From assembly GCA_016719895.1 (NCBI GenBank), contig JADJYG010000018.1, positions 1 to 64,000 of the forward strand: 64,000 nt of DNA, read 5' to 3'. The notes beneath the pieces were generated by a model, which did not search any database, was not told where the DNA came from, and saw only the letters and a list, made by a program, of their open reading frames with translations. Below are positions 8,431 through 16,813 of this stretch, one piece after another. The stretch is from Saprospirales bacterium. Its GTDB lineage: Bacteria; Bacteroidota; Bacteroidia; Chitinophagales; Saprospiraceae. Numbering within the stretch: position 1 is the stretch's first letter; each line of letters starts with the position of its first letter. A program made the translations under genes and the position numbers.

Positions 8431-10455
8431 ATGCGACAATTGTTCATTCTTATATCCATATTCCTGATGCACGAGCATTCCATTGCCCAAGCACCGAATC
8501 AAACGCTTACGCCCGAGCTTTTATGGAAGCTTGGCCGGGTATCTCTGGATTGCGTTTCCCCCGATGGTAAAGCCGCTGTTTACGGCGTTCAGCGGTATGT
8601 TGTCGAAACCAATAAAACCAGCCGGGTCCTATTCCTGGTCGATTTCGATACCCGAAAAACAATCCCCCTCACGGAAGCCGGCATGGTGTGTACCGACGCT
8701 CAATTTCACCCTTCCGGACAACGCGTCGGTTTCCTTTGCGAGGGCAAACTCTGTGAAGTACTCCGCAATGGCACTGCCCTGAAAACCGTCGCCGATTTTG
8801 ACCTAAACGGATTTCATTATTCCCCGGATGGGCAGTACCTGCTTTTCACACAGGATGTCAGGTTCGATCCGACGCCAACCGACCGGTACCCGGATTTGCC
8901 CCAAACCAGCGGGCGCATCTTTGACGGCCTTTTTTACCGGCACTGGAAGGCCTGGCATGACTACCGGTACAGCAATATCTTTTATGTCCGCTACCAGGAT
9001 GGCCGGGTGAGCGGCAGTCCGGTAAATATCATCAATGCGCCCTTCGACAGTCCGCTTCGTCCGATGGGCGGCATGGAACAAATTACCTGGAGCCCGGACA
9101 GCCGCTTTATCGTTTATACCTGCCGAAAACTTTCCGGCACCGAAGCAGCGCAGAGTACCAATGCCGATTTGTTTCTATACGACATGGCGACCGGTAAAAC
9201 GCTCAATATCACCGAAGGCATGCCGGGGTACGATCTTGATCCGGCGTTCTCACCCGATGGGCAATACCTGGCCTGGACGAGTATGGAAAAAGCAGGCTAC
9301 GAGGCCGACCGCACCCGCTTAATGGTACTGGATACCCGCACGAACCAACGCCTCGAATTGACCGGTGGCTGGAAGTTTGAAGCCAATCATCCGCAGTGGG
9401 CTGGCGATAGCAAGTCGCTTTATTTCCTGAGCGCAAATGACTTTACCTACCAGATTTTTCAGATCGGCCTGCCGGATAAACGGACCCGCCAGATCACAGG
9501 AGGCCAGCACGACTACACCAGCCTGAAGGTGGCCGGCAACCGGTTGGTCACTACCCGGGTGTCAATGACCACGCCCGCCGAAGTATTTCTAGTGGACCAA
9601 AGCTCCGGCGCCGCACAAGCCCTTAGTACTGCCACCGCCGAGCCCTGGAACAGCATCGAACAATCCAGGGTGGAACGCCGGACCATAAAAACGGTAGACG
9701 GGAAGGATATGAATGTTTGGGTCGTGCTGCCGCCCGGGTTTGATCCAAAAAAGAAGTACCCTGCGTTGTTGTACTGCCAGGGCGGCCCGCAGTCGGCCCT
9801 GAGCCAGTTTTTTTCCTACCGCTGGAACCTGCAGCTGATGGCCAGCCAGGGTTATGTGGTTATTGCCCCTTGCCGGCGCGGCATGCCAGGCGGGCCTTAT
9901 GGACAGGAATGGAACGCAGCGATCAGCGAAGACTGGGGCGGATTGGCAATGCAGGACCTTTTGTCTGCCACAGACGCCCTGTCGAAGGAACCTTTTATCG
10001 ATGCTAACCGGCTGGGCGCAGTAGGCGCCAGTTTCGGCGGATATTCCGTGTACTGGCTGGCGGGAAATCACAAGAAGCGGTTTAAGGCATTCATCGCCCA
10101 CTGCGGCATGTTTAACACCACCTCCTGGTACGGAACTACCGAAGAATTATGGTTTGCCGATTATGACATGGGCGGCCCGTATTGGAAAAATCCGAACCAT
10201 GCCACCTGGACCCAATTCAGCCCGCACCTGTACGTGCAAAATTGGGACACCCCCATCATGGTTATGCACAATGAGCTGGATTTCCGGGTTCCCTTTTCCG
10301 AAGGGATGCAAGCGTTTCAGGCGGCGCAGCTCCGGGGTATCCCGTCCCGCCTGGTGTGTTTCCCGGACGAAGGGCACTGGATGGCCAAAGCCCAAAACAG
10401 CTTGTTGTGGCAGCGGGAATTTTTTCGCTGGCTGAATCAATACCTGAATCCATAA
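8431..10455 (+). CDS. S9 family serine peptidase (acylaminoacyl/dipeptidyl peptidase type)
   Basis: A 674-residue exported peptidase. The start MRQLFILISIFLMHEHSIAQ is a signal peptide, so the long upstream frame is not used. Residues about 30-420 form a WD40/TolB-like beta propeller (repeated YSPDGQYL, FSPDGQYLAW). The C-terminal alpha/beta hydrolase carries the catalytic triad: Ser534 in GASFGGYS, Asp617 in NELDFRVP, and His649 in DEGHW. It probably trims peptides in the periplasm for uptake. It is divergent from the aquaporin gene. It ends a few bases before a hairpin that appears to belong to an opposing transcript. Confidence 0.93.
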   Translation: MRQLFILISIFLMHEHSIAQAPNQTLTPELLWKLGRVSLDCVSPDGKAAVYGVQRYVVETNKTSRVLFLVDFDTRKTIPLTEAGMVCTDAQFHPSGQRVGFLCEGKLCEVLRNGTALKTVADFDLNGFHYSPDGQYLLFTQDVRFDPTPTDRYPDLPQTSGRIFDGLFYRHWKAWHDYRYSNIFYVRYQDGRVSGSPVNIINAPFDSPLRPMGGMEQITWSPDSRFIVYTCRKLSGTEAAQSTNADLFLYDMATGKTLNITEGMPGYDLDPAFSPDGQYLAWTSMEKAGYEADRTRLMVLDTRTNQRLELTGGWKFEANHPQWAGDSKSLYFLSANDFTYQIFQIGLPDKRTRQITGGQHDYTSLKVAGNRLVTTRVSMTTPAEVFLVDQSSGAAQALSTATAEPWNSIEQSRVERRTIKTVDGKDMNVWVVLPPGFDPKKKYPALLYCQGGPQSALSQFFSYRWNLQLMASQGYVVIAPCRRGMPGGPYGQEWNAAISEDWGGLAMQDLLSATDALSKEPFIDANRLGAVGASFGGYSVYWLAGNHKKRFKAFIAHCGMFNTTSWYGTTEELWFADYDMGGPYWKNPNHATWTQFSPHLYVQNWDTPIMVMHNELDFRVPFSEGMQAFQAAQLRGIPSRLVCFPDEGHWMAKAQNSLLWQREFFRWLNQYLNP

Positions 10456-10458
10456 ATG

Positions 10459-10494
10459 AAAAAGCCCTCATCCAGCATTGCGCGGATAGAGGGC
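10459..10494 (-). terminator. Intrinsic terminator of minus-strand transcript
   Basis: Read on the minus strand, GGATAGAGGGC-type arms (10464-10494) pair across a 10-base loop with one bulge and are followed by five T residues (10463-10459). The opposite orientation lacks a U-run close to the stem. It therefore ends transcription coming from the 10.7 kb promoter. Confidence 0.6.
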
Positions 10495-10707
10495 CATCCC
10501 AAAAACCGATTACGTCTTTATGCGGAGCGGTACGGCAGGTAGCAGCACCGGCGGCAAATACTGGGTAAAAAGCGCTGTTTCAACGGGGGCGAAAAGGCGT
10601 TAATGCCGCAATTGAGACAGGCAAAGCAAGCGTTTGTTGTAAATGCGGGAGGCAGATGTCCGAAGATGTTGCGGGATTATACAGCCGTTGCTTACGGCCA
10701 AGAAGAT
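10459..10707 (-). ncRNA. Candidate non-coding RNA, unidentified
   Basis: This roughly 250-base stretch is bounded by a well-formed Bacteroidota promoter (10712-10742, minus) and an intrinsic terminator (10459-10494), with no convincing coding frame inside. The gap between the S9 peptidase and the GTPase would otherwise be unusually long for this window. Possible internal pairings include GCCG/CGGC around a short loop near the 5' end and CCGCAA with TTGCGG further in. Size and isolated position would suit a 6S-like or other structural RNA, but I could not match it to a known family. The start site is inferred from the -7 box. Confidence 0.45.
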
Positions 10708-10711
10708 GGGG

Positions 10712-10742
10712 CAAAAGTAGGGGGTAATCTGCCGCCTCCAAA
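10712..10742 (-). promoter_or_regulatory. Promoter of candidate ncRNA
   Basis: On the minus strand TTTG (10742-10739), a 19-base spacer and TACTTTTG (10719-10712) match the Bacteroidota consensus at both elements. It points away from the GTPase gene into the region without a gene. Confidence 0.65.
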
Positions 10743-10837
10743 TACCCCTTCGAGTGTATTTCCACCGTAAATCCACACAAAATGTTTGAACAAATTGGCG
10801 AATTTTGTAATGGGAACGATATTTATTTAAGACGCAA

Positions 10838-12562
10838 TCATTTGATCTCCAGGCTCTTTTCAAGATTTTCGAACCGATCGCGCAAGGATTGATACGCAGA
10901 TTCAAAATGGGCTATTTGGGTTTCTTCATTGATCAGCAAGGCGTCTAAATCTGCGAAATTGTCGTTGATGCGGCTTTTGATGATGCGCACATAAGCGGTT
11001 AATTTGTGTCGAAGGGCTTCTTCCATTCGATTGCGGCCCTGGCCGATTTCTTCAAAATAACCCCGGGTGATTTTTCGCCGTTGTATTCCGGCGCTTATGC
11101 CTGCAAATATAAGGCCCACGCCCGTCAGTACGCCGCCGGTGATGTCGAAGACGGCTGTTTTGGTCACAGCGGCGAGTATCAGGCCGATGACGGCCACGCC
11201 GCTGCCGGCGGCGATGTTTGGCGAAACGTCGGCGTTTTCGGGAAAGAGTTTTGCGTCCGTAAAGTTTTCGGAGCGGGCCATAAATTGGCCAAATGCCTCC
11301 TGAAGGTCTTTCAAAACGGCCGCCCGTTTTTCTGAAATATCCTCAAAAATATACGAATCGCTTTTCACCACCGCAGTGGTGCTGCTCCGGATTTTGAGGT
11401 CGATCATTTTTGCCATCTGCTGCACACTGTCGGCCAAATCCACCACGCCGTTGCTCAATTTTGCCTTCAATTCTGCATTCAGATTGGTTTCCAGTTTTTT
11501 AGACAGGCCGTCCAGCCAATCCTTGATGGACGATTGTTTTGAAAATATGCCTAAGAAGGAGCGCCGCAACAAGGATGGAAAGGAAAGTCCGTTTTCCAGT
11601 TCCTGACCAATTTGCCGGGTAGCCCGGTCATACCCGTTTAAAAGGTTTTCAATAAGGATACTGCTTTGATGGTTGGATTTTGCCTCCTGATGATCAAGGG
11701 TTTGCAGTATGTCGGCGCGAAAGACCCGGTCGTTTTGGAATTGCGCCGACCGGATTCCCAGTCCGGTGCGTATACGGTCCAGGATGTTGCCGGAGGTGAG
11801 CAGGTTGTTGTGCAATTTGAGCGCCGCGCCGCGCCCTCCGGTGACGTGCGTGCGAATATAATCGCGCACGGCCGAAAACCCGCTGTCGTCGAACCGGCCT
11901 TCCTGTTCGGCTTTTGCGCTGGTTTTGAAAATAACGGGGTCGTCCAGGCCTTTTTTACGGGCGAAATCATACAATCCCCGCTCATTGACGCTCAAGTCTT
12001 CCGCATTGAGCAGGTCTTTTTGCTGGAGTACAAAAATGATTTTCTTGTGCCAGTCGCGGTGGATAAAATCAAAAAAATCCCATGCCGACTGGCGGTACGG
12101 GTTTTTGGCTTCAAAAACAAAAATGACCAAATCGCTCGCTGGTATAAATCCTTCCGTGATCTCCTGGTGCCGTTCGACAATAGAATTGGTGCCCGGCGTA
12201 TCAACAATTGCAATGTCGCGGAGAATGTCGGCTGGGATAAAAATTTTTTTCAGGTAAGGGTTCACCACCACCGTTTGTTCTGCTTCGCCATGCAGGATTT
12301 GTTGAATGGTATCGGTCATCGGCTGTGGCGCCACTGCGCAAATTTCACGGCCTGCATCCAGCAACGCATTTAAAAAACTGCTCTTGCCGGCTTTGACTTC
12401 GCCCACCACCACAAACATATAGGGTTCTGCCATGCGGTTGCGCAATTCTCCGACTGCGGTTGCCAGTTCTTTATGGCCGATTTCCTGGGTGAGCGTGTGG
12501 AGGTCTTTTACGGCGTCCTCGATCTGAACGCGAAGGGCTTGAGTATTTTGATTTAATATCAT
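10838..12562 (-). CDS. Dynamin-like GTPase
   Basis: A 574-residue bacterial dynamin-like protein. The GTPase domain has G1 GEVKAGKSS (residues 54-62), a conserved threonine in PMTDT for G2, and G3 DTPGTNS (121-127). The G4 position reads LQQKDLL rather than the usual NKxD. The middle and C-terminal parts are helical, with a strongly hydrophobic hairpin around residues 455-500 (AVIGLILAAVTKTAVF ... GVGLIFAGIS) that would insert into a membrane. Such proteins remodel or protect membranes. It is the last gene downstream of the WbqC operon but separated by 79 bases, with a TACTTTTG box at the end of the WbqC gene that may start its own transcript. Confidence 0.85.
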   Translation of the reverse strand: MILNQNTQALRVQIEDAVKDLHTLTQEIGHKELATAVGELRNRMAEPYMFVVVGEVKAGKSSFLNALLDAGREICAVAPQPMTDTIQQILHGEAEQTVVVNPYLKKIFIPADILRDIAIVDTPGTNSIVERHQEITEGFIPASDLVIFVFEAKNPYRQSAWDFFDFIHRDWHKKIIFVLQQKDLLNAEDLSVNERGLYDFARKKGLDDPVIFKTSAKAEQEGRFDDSGFSAVRDYIRTHVTGGRGAALKLHNNLLTSGNILDRIRTGLGIRSAQFQNDRVFRADILQTLDHQEAKSNHQSSILIENLLNGYDRATRQIGQELENGLSFPSLLRRSFLGIFSKQSSIKDWLDGLSKKLETNLNAELKAKLSNGVVDLADSVQQMAKMIDLKIRSSTTAVVKSDSYIFEDISEKRAAVLKDLQEAFGQFMARSENFTDAKLFPENADVSPNIAAGSGVAVIGLILAAVTKTAVFDITGGVLTGVGLIFAGISAGIQRRKITRGYFEEIGQGRNRMEEALRHKLTAYVRIIKSRINDNFADLDALLINEETQIAHFESAYQSLRDRFENLEKSLEIK

Positions 12563-12641
12563 ATAATTGTGTAATAACTAGCTGGGCGACCCGGGTCTGA
12601 ATTTTTTATTACCTAATCGGGGCAGGGTACCGGGTGGGGTC

Positions 12642-13355
12642 TCAAAAGTACTGCATGAAAAGTGAATTTTGAAGCACTTGGGTTGACTGTTTGCCGCAAC
12701 AAAAAAGCAGATCAAGGCTGGATAAATCGGGCAAAAAACCATGACGCTCCGTAAAAACCTGTGGGTATGGCGCGGGATAAAACCAGCGGGGTGGGGGAGT
12801 GCGCTTCGGCGAGATGGTGTTTTTGAAATCCAGCCGGCCTGCTGGAAAATCTTCGCTGTTTTTATCAGAATAGGATTCAGTGCAGGCTATTTCCGGCGAT
12901 AGTCCTAAGTTTTTTAGTAAAAATTGAAGTAATCCCAAATTGAAATCAAACAAGAATTCTAATCTGTTTTGATAAAACTGCTCCAACTCGCCGGCAAAAT
13001 GGTCGAAATAAGGGGCATTTCCGTACGCCGCCTGAATACTGCGCCAATGAACCTGTTGCCAGGGTTCGTCATAGGCCAGGCGAACAGCGCGAACAGGGGT
13101 TTGCTGGTGTTTCCCTTTGCGCAAGGGAATGCTCAGGCGCTGGGTGCCGTTGGGTCCGGCGATCAGACACCGGTTTCGGAAACTGCCTTTTTGATAATGC
13201 TCGCAGGCTTCCAGGCGCACCGCCCCGGCATGCGCTGCCAATGCCATCCAGGACACAGGGGGCAGGTAGTGTAATTCTAAAACAACGTGCGGCTTAGCGA
13301 TCTGCAAAATATCCGGTTGATTATCCTTTGGCTGGCCTCCAAAACAGGTATGCAT
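12642..13355 (-). CDS. WbqC family protein
   Basis: A 237-residue WbqC-like protein. The family signature is seen in FGGQPKDNQ-following PHVVLELHYLPPVSW, the EHYQKGSFRNRC segment, and YDEPWQQVHWRSIQAAYGN. WbqC proteins occur in surface polysaccharide loci, and their reaction is not well defined. Its ATG at 13355 shares the last base of the TGA of the upstream gene (TGATG), so translation is coupled; the longer frame is not needed. It is the last member of a five-gene operon running from 17877. Confidence 0.85.
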   Translation of the reverse strand: MHTCFGGQPKDNQPDILQIAKPHVVLELHYLPPVSWMALAAHAGAVRLEACEHYQKGSFRNRCLIAGPNGTQRLSIPLRKGKHQQTPVRAVRLAYDEPWQQVHWRSIQAAYGNAPYFDHFAGELEQFYQNRLEFLFDFNLGLLQFLLKNLGLSPEIACTESYSDKNSEDFPAGRLDFKNTISPKRTPPPRWFYPAPYPQVFTERHGFLPDLSSLDLLFCCGKQSTQVLQNSLFMQYF

Positions 13356-14143
13356 CACGGCAAGACCGGATGAATATGGAAGCCTTCTTTTTTTAGTAAC
13401 CGCAGCATCCCTTTTTTCCCGGCTAAATGCCCGGCGCCAACCGCGCAAAAAAGGCTGTTCTCGCAGGCAATTTTAACAAACCGGTCGACCATCAGGACGT
13501 TGCGTTCGAAAAGTAAAATTTTGCGCATGCCTTTGGCGTCTTTTTTGGCGGCTTTGTACAGTTCCCTGACAGCGCCATTCCGGTACCAATGCACCATCTT
13601 TTTTAACCGGCGTTTCTGGCGGCTGTAATTTTTTAGGAGCCAGGTCAGATTTTTCAGGTGTTTTTCAAACGAAATGCATCGCAGGGTTTGCAACTGTGCC
13701 TCGAACGACTCTACACCGGTCGTTTCCTTTCCGAGCCCGCGGGCATATTCATACAAGGTTTCATCCAGGGAGAGCGAGGTCTCCTCCGCTAGCAAGGCAT
13801 TGGTGAGCGCAAGGGTGACGGTCAGCGGGTGCGCGAACCGAATTTGTTCGGCAGGCAGGTTCAACTTTTTGCGGCAGTAAAACTCGAGGTTTTTCCAGGT
13901 TCCCAGGCCCAACAATTGATCGAGCGATGGTCCTTCGGGCAATAACATCACCTGTGCAATTGCCTGCGCATCGGTTTCGGAAAAGTCGAACTCTGTTGCA
14001 AATACCGAACAGCGCTCCAGGCAGGATTGAGCGGTGTCGAGCCATTCAAAGGCGCGCAAATCCCTGACATGCATGGTTCCAAACAGGTACGAAACAGGAT
14101 CGCCCGCGGCTGGCGTAATCCGCCAAAGCAAAGAATTTTTCAT
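13355..14143 (-). CDS. TraB/GumN family protein
   Basis: A 262-residue TraB/GumN (Tiki-like) protein. The N-terminal motif YLFGTMHV and the C-terminal motif GAGHLAGKKGML are the two metal-binding signatures of this family, whose eukaryotic members are membrane metalloproteases. No signal peptide is apparent, unlike many GumN lipoproteins, so this copy may be cytoplasmic. ATG at 14143 is preferred to a TTG seven codons earlier. It overlaps the WbqC gene by one base and follows the membrane protein gene within about 20 bases. Confidence 0.82.
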   Translation of the reverse strand: MKNSLLWRITPAAGDPVSYLFGTMHVRDLRAFEWLDTAQSCLERCSVFATEFDFSETDAQAIAQVMLLPEGPSLDQLLGLGTWKNLEFYCRKKLNLPAEQIRFAHPLTVTLALTNALLAEETSLSLDETLYEYARGLGKETTGVESFEAQLQTLRCISFEKHLKNLTWLLKNYSRQKRRLKKMVHWYRNGAVRELYKAAKKDAKGMRKILLFERNVLMVDRFVKIACENSLFCAVGAGHLAGKKGMLRLLKKEGFHIHPVLP

Positions 14144-14164
14144 AAGAGGATGCCGGATAACCAA

Positions 14165-15319
14165 CTATCGCGGCCATCCGGTGCAGGGGATGGCGACTTC
14201 CCTTTCGGCGGACCTGTTCCAGCGGTCCACTTCGACGAGCAGCAGCCCTGCCGGCTGGCCAGGCGATTCCTGGCAGGCACAAAGATAACGCGCCAATTGG
14301 AGATGTGCTCGCCGGCTGTTGTATGCCGGCACATGAATATCGGCCATGGCCCAGTCATCAAACAGCATTTTTGTCCCGTGGTCGTAACTGAATTGACGCC
14401 ATGCTTCGACCACCTGCGCGCAAGGGGCGCCATTTTTACTATAAAAACTCGCTTCCGTTTGGGTGTTACTGTACATTTTCCAGGAAAGCGCTTCATCCCA
14501 ATGATGAAATATATTCAGTGCAGGCAACACCCAGGCCAGTGCCAGGAGGGTGGTTGCCAACGCAGTTCGCACCAGGCTGTTTTGTCGCCATGTATACATT
14601 CCGGATTCCGGGTTTGTGCGAAATAAAACCCAAACCATGCCTGCCATGGCGAAATTCCAGGGGATAACGACAGTGTTCCAGTCGAGCCCCAGGGGGCTGA
14701 GCGCCAGCGCGATAAACAAATGAAACAGAACCGTAAGCCACCGGAACACCGGCCTGGTTTTTTTCCAGAGCAAACCCGGCCCGAGCAACATTTCGCCGGC
14801 GGCAACGGCGTATCCTGCCGCTGGAAATGCCCCGAAATATTTCGTCCATTTGAATGCTTCGCAAAACCAGGGAAAGTTATCGATGGCAAAGTAAGGTGTG
14901 ATTTTATTAAATCCTCCCCAGGCATATACAGCCGCTACCAGCCACTGCAGATAGCGTTTTCCGGTCCGGGCGTCATTTCCCGCAGCAAACAATAAGCCAA
15001 AAGCCGCCAAATAAAAATATGTCCAGGGTTGAAGCCGGTTGAGGTCCCGGGCAACCAGCCACAGCACCAAGCAGGCAAGTCCGCCCCGAAACCATGTTTT
15101 CTGCGGGAAAAGTGCAGTTGCCAGGAGTGCCAGGAGCAGCAATCCGGTCTGGATACCCTCCAGCGCCAGCGCCGGGTAAAACTGAAATCCGGGAAGTGGT
15201 AATTCCGGAAACGTTCGCCCGCCGGCAGTATGCCAAAGCGGCCAGCTCAACGATATTTGAGCGGCCAGGGCAATGGTTATAACCCGGACTGTTGTACGGA
15301 GGGCGGTCGTGTTATGCAT
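14165..15319 (-). CDS. Multi-pass membrane protein of unknown function
   Basis: A 384-residue inner membrane protein with roughly eight to ten hydrophobic segments through residue 290 and a soluble C-terminal part of about 95 residues rich in Trp, His and Cys. The spacing of segments and a WGGFNKITPYF region recall HTTM or DoxX-like proteins, but I do not see their diagnostic residues clearly. Its ATG follows the stop of the upstream gene directly, so it is translationally linked in the operon. Function unknown. Confidence 0.7.
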   Translation of the reverse strand: MHNTTALRTTVRVITIALAAQISLSWPLWHTAGGRTFPELPLPGFQFYPALALEGIQTGLLLLALLATALFPQKTWFRGGLACLVLWLVARDLNRLQPWTYFYLAAFGLLFAAGNDARTGKRYLQWLVAAVYAWGGFNKITPYFAIDNFPWFCEAFKWTKYFGAFPAAGYAVAAGEMLLGPGLLWKKTRPVFRWLTVLFHLFIALALSPLGLDWNTVVIPWNFAMAGMVWVLFRTNPESGMYTWRQNSLVRTALATTLLALAWVLPALNIFHHWDEALSWKMYSNTQTEASFYSKNGAPCAQVVEAWRQFSYDHGTKMLFDDWAMADIHVPAYNSRRAHLQLARYLCACQESPGQPAGLLLVEVDRWNRSAEREVAIPCTGWPR

Positions 15320-16813
15320 CTATCGGACCTGAAGTACCTGTAATTGTTTTCGGAGCAGGCCATACCGCTCGAGGGCTTGGGTAAAGTTATCCGCCGCTTC
15401 GAAGGCCGCCGCTTCGGAGGAGTAGGTTTGGCCAAGGCTGACCAAGTAACCTTCCCTGCCCCCAAGGCAGGCCAGCGGTGCGGCTGCACAGGGTATACCC
15501 TGCTGGTGCAAGGCGCTCACCCGGGCATCGGCCAATGATTTAAGCGCATAGGTATTTTCCTGGACAATCCAGCCTTTTCTACTCCGGATGCCGGCACATG
15601 GATCGCGTTTTGGAGCGGGCGCCTCTTCGTCTTCTATGCCCGACAGATCTATGGTGGGGATATCGTCCTGGTCGTTATCGCCGGATAAGTTGATCGTTGG
15701 AATCCCGGTTTCCGCCGGGCGGGCGCCTGTGGAATTGGGATATTGTTTGGGTATGGCGCGCGGATCGCGTGCAAGCGGCCGGTCGCCTTCATACAAATAA
15801 CCGTATTGATCTTCCGGATTGGCATCCGGGTATTCGATTACTTCCAGGACATTTTCCTCCCGCACGTTCAGCACCCGGTAGAAAAGAGGGGTAATGCCTG
15901 CAAGGCAAAGGGCAAACACCCATTTCTGTACGTTATGCCCGCGCATGTAACGCTTGAAAGTGGAATCTTTACTGCCTTCGGCTGGAGAAAAAACCTTCAG
16001 AAAAGTTTTTTTCACCGGATCGAGTACTAAATACCAGGCTGGCCGCCAGATTTTATTCCAGGCAGTAGACAGTTCGCCAGGAACGGCCGGCCGGAATTTG
16101 GAAAGCGTTCCGACATTGTGCGACATGGCCTGATACCATTGCAGCCGGGTAACCCATTGCACCATGGCCCTGTCCCTGCCGTAAATGCCGACGCGGGAAG
16201 GCGTGATCAAAGCCCGAATTTCTCCTTTTGACGGCACCAATGCCAGCCCGAATCCATTGTACACACATTGGTTTTTCAACTCGACCAGGTATGGATCGGT
16301 GGGCGCCGGAAAAACGTCTTCGGCCAGCGCGATCCATTGCTCATCGGCATAGTATTGCTTGAACTGTTCGATGGCATAGATATACCGGTACTTTCGCCAG
16401 CCGCGAAGGAAGAAATACCAGCTCAACAGGCCTATGAGCAGCATACCGGCTATAAAACCCACATTTCCGGTCCATTGAAGGTGAACCAGCCAGGGCAGGC
16501 GCGCAGCGTACGCCACGGCATAGGCTACGGCTGCTGTCATGGCGCCAAAAGCCAGGCAATCCCACATAAAATAGGTACTGTTAAGGGCGAATTTCACCTC
16601 TTCGGCTTTATCGAGGGAAGTGGCTTCGTAGGTACAGACGAACGGAGCCCCATCTTCTTTTCGGAACGACACCATGCCATCGGCAATCAGCCCGCCTGCG
16701 CTCACGTTGTCCAGTTCTGTGTGAACAGACTCGGGCCGGTACTCATAGCGGTACTTATAAAACTCCTTGAGAAAGGGTAGAAACGCGCGTTTTATGTCAT
16801 TCTCCGTTAACAT
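15320..16813 (-). CDS. Membrane protein with C-terminal SPOR-like domain
   Basis: A 497-residue protein with a cytoplasmic-looking N-terminal domain (residues 1-85), two membrane segments at about 86-105 and 117-136, a middle soluble domain, and a third hydrophobic stretch near 296-312. A linker carries two copies of an IPTI(N/D)LSG motif. The last 80 residues (WIVQENTYALKSLADARVSA ... EGYLVSLGQTYSSEAAA) resemble a SPOR/peptidoglycan-binding fold. The ATG at 16813 overlaps the TGA of the lipoprotein gene (TGATG). No function is recognised; context suggests an envelope role with its operon partners. Confidence 0.7.
   Translation of the reverse strand: MLTENDIKRAFLPFLKEFYKYRYEYRPESVHTELDNVSAGGLIADGMVSFRKEDGAPFVCTYEATSLDKAEEVKFALNSTYFMWDCLAFGAMTAAVAYAVAYAARLPWLVHLQWTGNVGFIAGMLLIGLLSWYFFLRGWRKYRYIYAIEQFKQYYADEQWIALAEDVFPAPTDPYLVELKNQCVYNGFGLALVPSKGEIRALITPSRVGIYGRDRAMVQWVTRLQWYQAMSHNVGTLSKFRPAVPGELSTAWNKIWRPAWYLVLDPVKKTFLKVFSPAEGSKDSTFKRYMRGHNVQKWVFALCLAGITPLFYRVLNVREENVLEVIEYPDANPEDQYGYLYEGDRPLARDPRAIPKQYPNSTGARPAETGIPTINLSGDNDQDDIPTIDLSGIEDEEAPAPKRDPCAGIRSRKGWIVQENTYALKSLADARVSALHQQGIPCAAAPLACLGGREGYLVSLGQTYSSEAAAFEAADNFTQALERYGLLRKQLQVLQVR

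Noticed and set aside
10580..10905. Two short minus-strand frames across the S9 peptidase/GTPase gap
   Set aside because: They cross the promoter at 10712-10742 and the end of the GTPase gene, and have no domain or signal features; an RNA gene fits better.
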